Of a stretch of 8,253 bases of DNA, positions 1 to 7,000 are shown piece by piece. The stretch's first letter is position 1. Each line of letters opens with the position of its first letter. The translations under genes were made by a program, and so were the position numbers. The DNA is from CAYMCJ01 sp964388985. Lineage in GTDB: Bacteria; Patescibacteriota; Patescibacteriia; Patescibacteriales; CAYMCJ01. The notes under the pieces were generated by a model. It was given only the letters and a program-made list of their open reading frames with translations. It had not been told where the DNA came from and did not search any database. Where the stretch lies: NCBI GenBank assembly GCA_964388985.1, contig CAYMCJ010000048.1, positions 1 to 8,253 on the forward strand. Direction: 5' to 3'.

Positions 1-47
1 AATATCATAAACTATTTATTTTATATAAATATAAAGACATTTTCTCA

Positions 48-764
48 TTACGATAACCACCACGCTTTAAATAATTCCCACTTATGCGTTACGGCATAGC
101 CAACAATTAAAACAACCGCAAATATTATAAACAATAATAAAATCGCAAATATAATAATTATTTTTTTAGTATCAAGCCCGACCAAGCCGCCGATTTTATC
201 AAGCGCTTTGACCCCGATTTTAGCCGGCAGAGGAAGCGCTTTTTTCACTGAATTTTCCATTCTGTCCATCATTTTATTCTGCCTCATCTGCCCGGCCAAG
301 CTAAGTCCTTTGCTCGCATCTTTTGCGGCGCTGCCCGCCTTTCTAACCGCCTGCCCGGCCTTGCTCACTCCTTTACCCGCTACTTCCGCTCCTTTCCCGC
401 CAGCCTCTAGTCCCGCACCGGCGGCTGTTGTTGCTCCGCCCAATATTGTTAAAGGCACTCCGGCAATAGCTCCCAGTCCCGTACTGCTTAAACCCGCTCC
501 GGCCCGCATCATTCCCTGCCCGGCAGCCCTGCCTCCTCTACCAATGGCTTGAGCGCCTTTCCCAGCCACCTCGGTTCCTTTACCCGCTATATTCATACCG
601 GCCCCGCCTACTTGCATCCCGGTACCGGCTGCTCCAACTCCTCTTCCAGCTCCTCTTAATATTCTTCCCTTGTTCTGCCTCTCTCTCAACTCTCTAGCCG
701 CTTCCATTTCCCGCTCTTGATTTAATATCCGGTCATCAATTGTATTGTAATTTGCTTGTGGCAT
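48..764 (-). CDS. Glycine-rich heptapeptide-repeat membrane protein with C-terminal transmembrane segment
   Basis: This encodes 238 residues, ATG at 762-764 and TAA at 48-50. Residues 10-37 are highly charged and probably helical (DDRILNQEREMEAARELRER). Residues 40-102 are nine in-phase heptads of the form G-x-G-x-x-x-[A/G], for example GAGMNIA, GKGTEVA and GRGGRAA. After a more hydrophobic break (103-115) come six more at 116-157, decaying to GQAVRKA, GSAAKDA and SKGLSLA. A basic linker (about 158-201) precedes one strong membrane segment at 202-226 and the short aromatic tail HKWELFKAWWLS. Basic residues before the segment predict an N-in, C-out topology, so most of the protein would be cytoplasmic. 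Segment 92-118 is mildly hydrophobic and could also enter the membrane. No clear Shine-Dalgarno precedes the ATG; it is kept as the first in-frame ATG. It lies 295 bp downstream of the giant gene on the same strand. The gene is not recognised. Similar Gly/Ala-repeat proteins near type IV secretion-like genes come to mind only from memory. Confidence 0.85.
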   Translation of the reverse strand: MPQANYNTIDDRILNQEREMEAARELRERQNKGRILRGAGRGVGAAGTGMQVGGAGMNIAGKGTEVAGKGAQAIGRGGRAAGQGMMRAGAGLSSTGLGAIAGVPLTILGGATTAAGAGLEAGGKGAEVAGKGVSKAGQAVRKAGSAAKDASKGLSLAGQMRQNKMMDRMENSVKKALPLPAKIGVKALDKIGGLVGLDTKKIIIIFAILLLFIIFAVVLIVGYAVTHKWELFKAWWLS

Positions 765-775
765 AAATTATTGTC

Positions 776-1020
776 TGAATCGCAGAAAACGCAGAAATAA
801 AGGAATGTGCAGAAAAAATATTTCAGCGGTTCTCTATAAATTCAGCGCCTTCAGCGATTCGATTCTCCATATATTCAGTATCCTCTGCAATTCACGTCCT
901 TCCTCAGCGGTTCTCCATACTTTCAGCGCCTTCAGCGATTCGCTTCTCCATACTTTCAGCGCCTTCAGCGATCCACTCTTTCAGCGGTTCTCTGCGCTCT
1001 TCTGCGTTCTCTGCGATTCA
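776..1020 (-). repeat. Inverted repeat bracketing most of the array; possible long-range RNA stem upstream of the small gene
   Basis: The 21-nt arms are 776-796 and 1000-1020. They are complementary at 20 of 21 positions. The exception (787 against 1009) is an A/C mismatch in a plus-strand transcript but a G-U wobble in the minus-strand transcript, the coding direction. A second, overlapping pairing exists between 773-782 and 1039-1048 (10 bp). The arm proximal to the small gene ends 12 bp before its ATG, near the ribosome-binding region. The 203-nt loop contains the repeat words. A regulatory role is inference. The arms may simply be two oppositely oriented members of the same word family. 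Confidence 0.6.
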
Positions 1021-1056
1021 CTCTTTCAGCGCCTTCAGCGATTCAGACTTTCAGCG
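822..1056. repeat. Intergenic TTCAGCG repeat array
   Basis: The word TTCAGCG occurs eleven times on the plus strand, at 822, 841, 850, 922, 931, 955, 964, 980, 1025, 1034 and 1050, with a variant CTCAGCG at 903. The 18-mer TTCAGCGCCTTCAGCGAT is present four times without change (841, 922, 955, 1025), and TCAGCGGTTCTC three times (823, 904, 981). Units 911-943 and 944-976 are a 33-bp tandem duplication with 31 identities; 863-893 is a decayed copy. TCTGCG words are interspersed at 991-1015. The array fills most of the gap between the two genes and stops just past the giant gene's stop codon. It is DNA-level repetition and is not convincingly coding. Confidence 0.9.
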
Positions 1057-1059
1057 ATT

Positions 1060-4000
1060 CTACTTTTTGTAAACTTTAATTTCATTTGCAAATGATATCC
1101 AACCGCTTTCATAACCCCAATTATCCTTAATTTTAACCTTTGGCGTTACAGCGCAATAATCTCCGTCGCAACTTATGGAATAATCGTTGGATTCTTCACC
1201 GGATTCTTCAGATTTTGATTTTAAATCCCAATAACTATACAAATGATATAAAGAATGCGGCTCTTCCGGATTCGGCCTGTCCCTCATTTCAACTCCGCTT
1301 ATCACTGTCTTTCCGTCTCCCCAATCAACAACATATTTAATAAGCGGCCCTTGTTGGCTGTCAACAATACTATTAAACACTAAATTAATAAAACCAGTAG
1401 CTTTCACCGTAATCTCCTTGTCAGCAATATTATTAATTTTAATATTTTCAACTTTTGGATATATAAAACAAAAGTCGCAATATTCTCCCGCCGGATTACT
1501 ATCGCAACCTTCCGTGCAATCACCGCAAACATTTCCGCAACAGCATTCTCCTAATTTTTCAGAAGAAGCAACCGGTCTTGGCGTCTCTCCGCTACAGCCG
1601 CATAAATTTTCCGGCGGACTCCAGGCTTTGTTACTATCTTCATCTTTTGTCGGCATATAAACGCCAGTATAAATGGCATGGCTTCCCGGGCAGGGATAAT
1701 TACCGTCCAAATTGCAAACACTGCCATTGCTGCATACACCGCGTTTGCCGCTTCCCGCTCTCTCAATGTCCTCGCAATAGCCGTCATTACAGGAATCATT
1801 CTCGCATTTGTCCTGGTCATTTGTTAAACCGGCTTGACCTTCACAAAAAGATTCATCGGCGCACATATAACCTGTTTCCCATTCCCAATATCCATGGCTT
1901 TCAGCAAAAAGTCTCATCACGGAAGACGTACTGACTAATTGCCCCATTCTAACCTGATAAGGCGGGTCCCAGGAATCCTCGTCCGGCTCTTCATTGAATA
2001 ATGGCTGATTGCCTTCATAACCTTCCCGGCTGTCCCATTCATAAGGATTACTTAATTCACTCCACGAACTGCTTGGCGGAACTATTGCCCCAAACGGAGG
2101 ATAATCAGATGAATATTCGCAAATATTGCTAACGCCCGGAACTTTTTTCCCATCCTTGTCTATATTGCATTCAAATTTATAATTACTTCCTAAATACGCC
2201 CGACCGGACCAATATTTATTTTGTCCGAGCATAGTTACCGCTTGCACCACCTTGGTGCAATACCAGCCTCTGTCAAAAACTTCGCCGGTCGGCTCATATA
2301 CATATTTAAGCCCATAAGCGGTTTCGTCAACAATGGCGCAGTCAGGTCCACAAATACATGTCGCACAAGCGCCGCAAGTACCATAAGCTTTTGATGTGTC
2401 AATATGGTCTGCCAAACTTCCATCGTAAGTATACCAGCCATCATCGCCTGAATCGCATGGCTCGCCATTTTCATCAGACCAACATTTCCCTATTGGAGTT
2501 AATCCGGCCTTAAACAGGTGTTGGTCATCATCTTCATCACAATCTGCGCCACAGCCTTCATTACAAGCGCTATCTCCTTCATCTACTGAACCATAACTCC
2601 CGCTAATACCTGGTATATTTGCCGCATTACACCCTGCGCCTCTATCACATCCTACATCAGAAGCATAATTATAATTCTTTCTATACTCAACCGGAGTGGT
2701 GCTGGTTGCGTCTATGCAATAATACAGCGGAAATCTGTCGGAATACCCGGCCCCTTCCTCAATTCCCTCTCCTTCAACCTTGTCAATCGGATACCACATA
2801 AGGCAGGAATCTTCTGAGCCGGGATATCTATCATGTTCAAGACAATAACCATTGAGGCCCTTTTGTCTTTTGCCTGAGTCTTCATAATATTCGCAGGAAA
2901 AAGAATCGTCTTGCGGATATAAACGGCATGATTGATCTATATTGCTATTATCTCTATTATTTAAAACCGGGGTTATTTTTAAATCATCAATGTAAACAGT
3001 TCCCGCGCAAGTATCACTGCTTATTATTTGCTTATTTTCAGTAACATTGCCGCAAAATTTTTGTTCTTTGGTTCCAACTTCATTGCAATTTCTACTGGGC
3101 GAATAAAAATAATCTTTATTATCTCCATCGCGACAGTCATCAAGATTAGTGCTGCTTGTGACGCCTTTATCGCAACACAATAGTCCTCCATAAAAAGCCG
3201 CTCCTGTAATTTCTAACTTAATTTTATGAGTATGGCTCCCTACTTTAAAACTTGTTTGCAATCTTTGCCAGCCATTACCGGCTGATAATGATATACTACA
3301 TCCATTTATCCAGGGCTGACCGTTCGCGGAGCCATCGCATTTTTCCAAATCTACCGTTGAATATGAATTATTTGCTTTAGAAGATAAAAAATTATTTTTA
3401 TCATAAGTTAAAATTGAAACATTGACGGTAATATCATCAAACCCTGAAACAGTGTTAAATTTAAGCGTATTTATCAATCCTGATAATACATATTCTGTAC
3501 TTGGCTCAACATCAATAAATTCCGATGTCATCATGCCCTTTGAAGGAGAAAATCTTAAAAAACTTTTTCCATTAACGGGATAATCAATTCCTTCGGATTG
3601 GGATGAAACTGGATTATTAATTACCGAGAACATTCCTTCTTCCCAGACAGCGTCATTAATTACAGATTCGCCGTCCCATTTTTCAAACTCGCACTTATGC
3701 GGAGCGCAGGCGCTATCTTCCTTGCAGGAAGTTACGCCGTCGCCATATCCATCATCATCATTGTCACAAGATTTTTCAATATCGTAAGTATATTTTCTTG
3801 CCGTCCAGCCAAGCGGATAGCCATTAGAGCCATAAAATTCAAAATCCCCATTCAAAACATTTGTTGCTTGTCCTTTTTGCGTCATGGCGGCTAAATTATA
3901 ATAATCACTCTGAAGCGTATTACCCTCATATCCAACTTTGACATAACCGGTCATATTGCTTATATCTCCCACTTTATTTTTATTATCTTCATAGGAATAA

Positions 4001-7000
4001 GTTTGATTAGTGGTTGAGGCCACCAAAAAATTACTGCAATTCCCGTTTTCATCCAAATTATCACACAGTCCGATATCAAAACAAACATTATTTCCATCTT
4101 CATCCTTTACAAAGCTTTGGCAGGCCAACCACTGATTACAAACTCTATTAGGAGAAACTTTTAACAGGGTATTGGAATCAAGCGGTGGTTCTACACTCGG
4201 CGTTTCGCCGTCTAAAGTTTTATCAGCATTGAATTTAAGTTTTGTGTAACCGTCTTTGCCCGAAATCATCCGTTCATTAAATAAAGCGCAACCTTCATCA
4301 AAATTAACCACTCCATTGCAAGAAGTTTTGTCTATATTTTGTTTTAACTGATAACTAACAACCGCTTTTCTTAAAATTGAATTAACGTCCCCGGAAGCCG
4401 AGCATTCTTCTTCGTTTTCAGTATAAATGGTATAAGGAAACCGACCACTGCCGCTGGTTAATTTATTACTGCCAACATCTAAATGATAAAGTTGCGGACA
4501 GCTTATACTAACGTTTTTCTGAATATAAAGAGTATATGGCTCGATTGAAGCGTTAGTGGCATGTTCATTAAATAAATTAATATAAAATTTTGATACCGGG
4601 TCAACATACTCCGTACAGCCGGCCTCAGAGGCGGGACAAAGTCCAACCCAATCCGACGGTTGCGCTATTCTATTGCCCACCCCGCCAATACCTAATGTTT
4701 TGGGCGGATTATCTTCACTTAAATCAGTCGCGCATTCAGCGTCATTTTTATCTATAACGCAAACATAGCTACATTTATCGTTAACGCAAGAATTTAATAA
4801 TTCACAGTCGCTATCACCGCTGCAATTTTCTCCGGTTACGGAACATTTTTTATTTTTATTGCTATCAGTAACGCATTTATTGCTCCGGCAAGATTCATCA
4901 TTGGTGCAAGCCGCCGCTGTGCCGGTATTGCAATCGCTGTTATTCAAACAATAACCATCGTTTCCGCTTTGGCCGCTGCATTTCTTTTTCCCCTGTTTGT
5001 ACCATCCCCAACCCTTGGCCGTACTGGTTCCGTATAATTGCCTATATTCGCAAACCATATCTCCGGGGTCATAAAAATAAACTTTTCCGTCTGGAGAAGT
5101 CCACTCTTCACAACCGGCGTCTCCGGACTCGCATTTAATTTCATCGCATTTATCTGAGTCATTTATTAAATAAACATCTCTATAAACTGCCTCGTCTTCA
5201 TATTCAGAGGCTTGCCCGAATCTCTCGCAACCCTTATCGCCCGCACTACACTCTGCCTCATTGTTATAAACAACAAATTCAAAACTATCAGCCTCGCCGG
5301 CGCAAACGCCGGCAGTTGAACTTGAATTATAAGTATCAATCATCAACTCACAACCCACAGCCGATTCGCTGCAAAGATAAGTAAAATTATGCAAATTATG
5401 AATATCACCTTCCCGGTCGGTATATTTTTCGCAACCAAGCATTTCCTGCGCATAGCAACGCGGATATTCAATTTCGGTGGAACAACTCTCGCCTCTCGGG
5501 TCGCTCAATTTATTATCACAAGCCACCGGCGTTACCCAAGAATCTTTAATCAAATAATATCTGTCTGTTATTTCTACAAGCCGGATATCATCTATATAAA
5601 AATTCCCATCTGCCTGAATAAATAATTTTGTAGTTGAAGCAATCTCATAATTACCTTTATTGTTATTTAGCCGAGCTAAATTAAATTCATATAATCTCCA
5701 TTCATTTGCCAGTTCAGATGAGGAAACAGAGAAAAGAATATCGGTTGTACTGGTGCCAAATCCGATCCCATTATCAAAAAATTTACTGGCTCCGCCGGTT
5801 AAACTTTTAGCGATAAATTTTAAAACATAAGACTTATTTTTTTGCACTAAGTTGCCGACTGTATTATATATTTTATATTTTCCATTCTCGTCTTCATCTT
5901 CAATAAACAATGAATGCCCGCCCACTTTTATTGATTCATTAGAAGGATTATTTTCTGATTTTAAATCTCCCTCCCAATCTTGTGTATTACCGCTCTCAAA
6001 ATCGTCAGTAAATAAAATCCTCATATTAGCCCCTTCATTACCGTTGTACTCCCGGCAACCAACGCTGGACTGGGAACAGCTCACTCCTTCGCCGGGAACA
6101 GCATTATAAAGACAGGCATAATGCTCGCTATTCCAATACCCGTTATTTTTGCAAAACACACTACTATTGCTCCCCTCATACCGGCAACTTTGCAATCCGT
6201 CAGACTCTGTTTCTGAACAATCTTTGCTGCCACAATTATTTTGGCAGGCTGCACAAACGCTACCACATTCATCTTTTCCCTTTTTGCACTCTTCCTTACA
6301 TTCATCAATAGTTATAATATTTTTTTCTGTTCTCCTGTAGGGATGGCAATTTTCTGTGCAAGATACCGTACGGGTATATAAATGCCAGGAAATTTCTCCG
6401 TCTCGGTTGTAAAATTCTCTACAGTCGGAGCTATACTTGGGGTCTGTAGCTGGCAATTTATATATTGTCTGGCTGCATTTCTCGCTATCGTCTTCAGTTA
6501 CGTCGGGTTCGCCGTCATTATCGTTATCCCATAAATTAAAAACCTTCAATTGAAAACCGGTTTCGTTGCTTCCTTCCCAAGTATAAAAATCATCACAAGC
6601 CGCATTAGATTTTTTACATTGCCTTAAATATGAATAATATTCCTTTTCTTCCCCCTCTAATTCTATTTTGTCTAAATTGGTAAACTCATCACAGCCAACC
6701 GCTGCGGCTCCGCAAGTTTTGGCTGTGCTGGGGATAAAATAATTATATCGGCTTGAATCAAAAACGGTTTTGCTTTGGACAAAAGTATCATAGCCGACGC
6801 ATTCGCCCGGGCAATAATCAAAAGCGGTCACTTTGGCCGGTATGCTATAATCATCTTTTTGGGAAGTATATAATTCACAATCAACCTCCTTTTCATTGCA
6901 AAATCTGACAAAATCATCACACTTATCGGATGCGCCATTAATTTCCTCCATAAAATCATCGTTATCGCTATCTTTAAAACAATCGCCGCTCATTCTGTCT

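Noticed and set aside
1..47. Terminator downstream of the small gene.
   Set aside because: The stretch is AT-rich with only weak TTATAT-type dyads and no GC-bearing stem followed by a T-run. The operon may continue beyond the left edge.
813..830. T-run in the minus-strand transcript (plus 813-818) as an intrinsic terminator between the two genes.
   Set aside because: The sequence just before it in the transcript contains only CGCTGAA-type words in one orientation, so no adjacent stem can form.
822..1056. CRISPR array.
   Set aside because: Repeat words are 7-18 bp at irregular spacing (9, 19, 24, 33, 45 and 72 bp among others) and the intervening sequence is itself repetitive, so there are no unique spacers.
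805..1095. Plus-strand frame of 96 codons with repeated FSAFSDS-like peptides over the intergenic array.
   Set aside because: It is a by-product of 33-bp repeats. The 70-bp step between the copies at 955 and 1025 breaks the frame of the repeat, the start has AAGGA touching the ATG with no usable spacing, and the 3' end overlaps the giant gene antisense.
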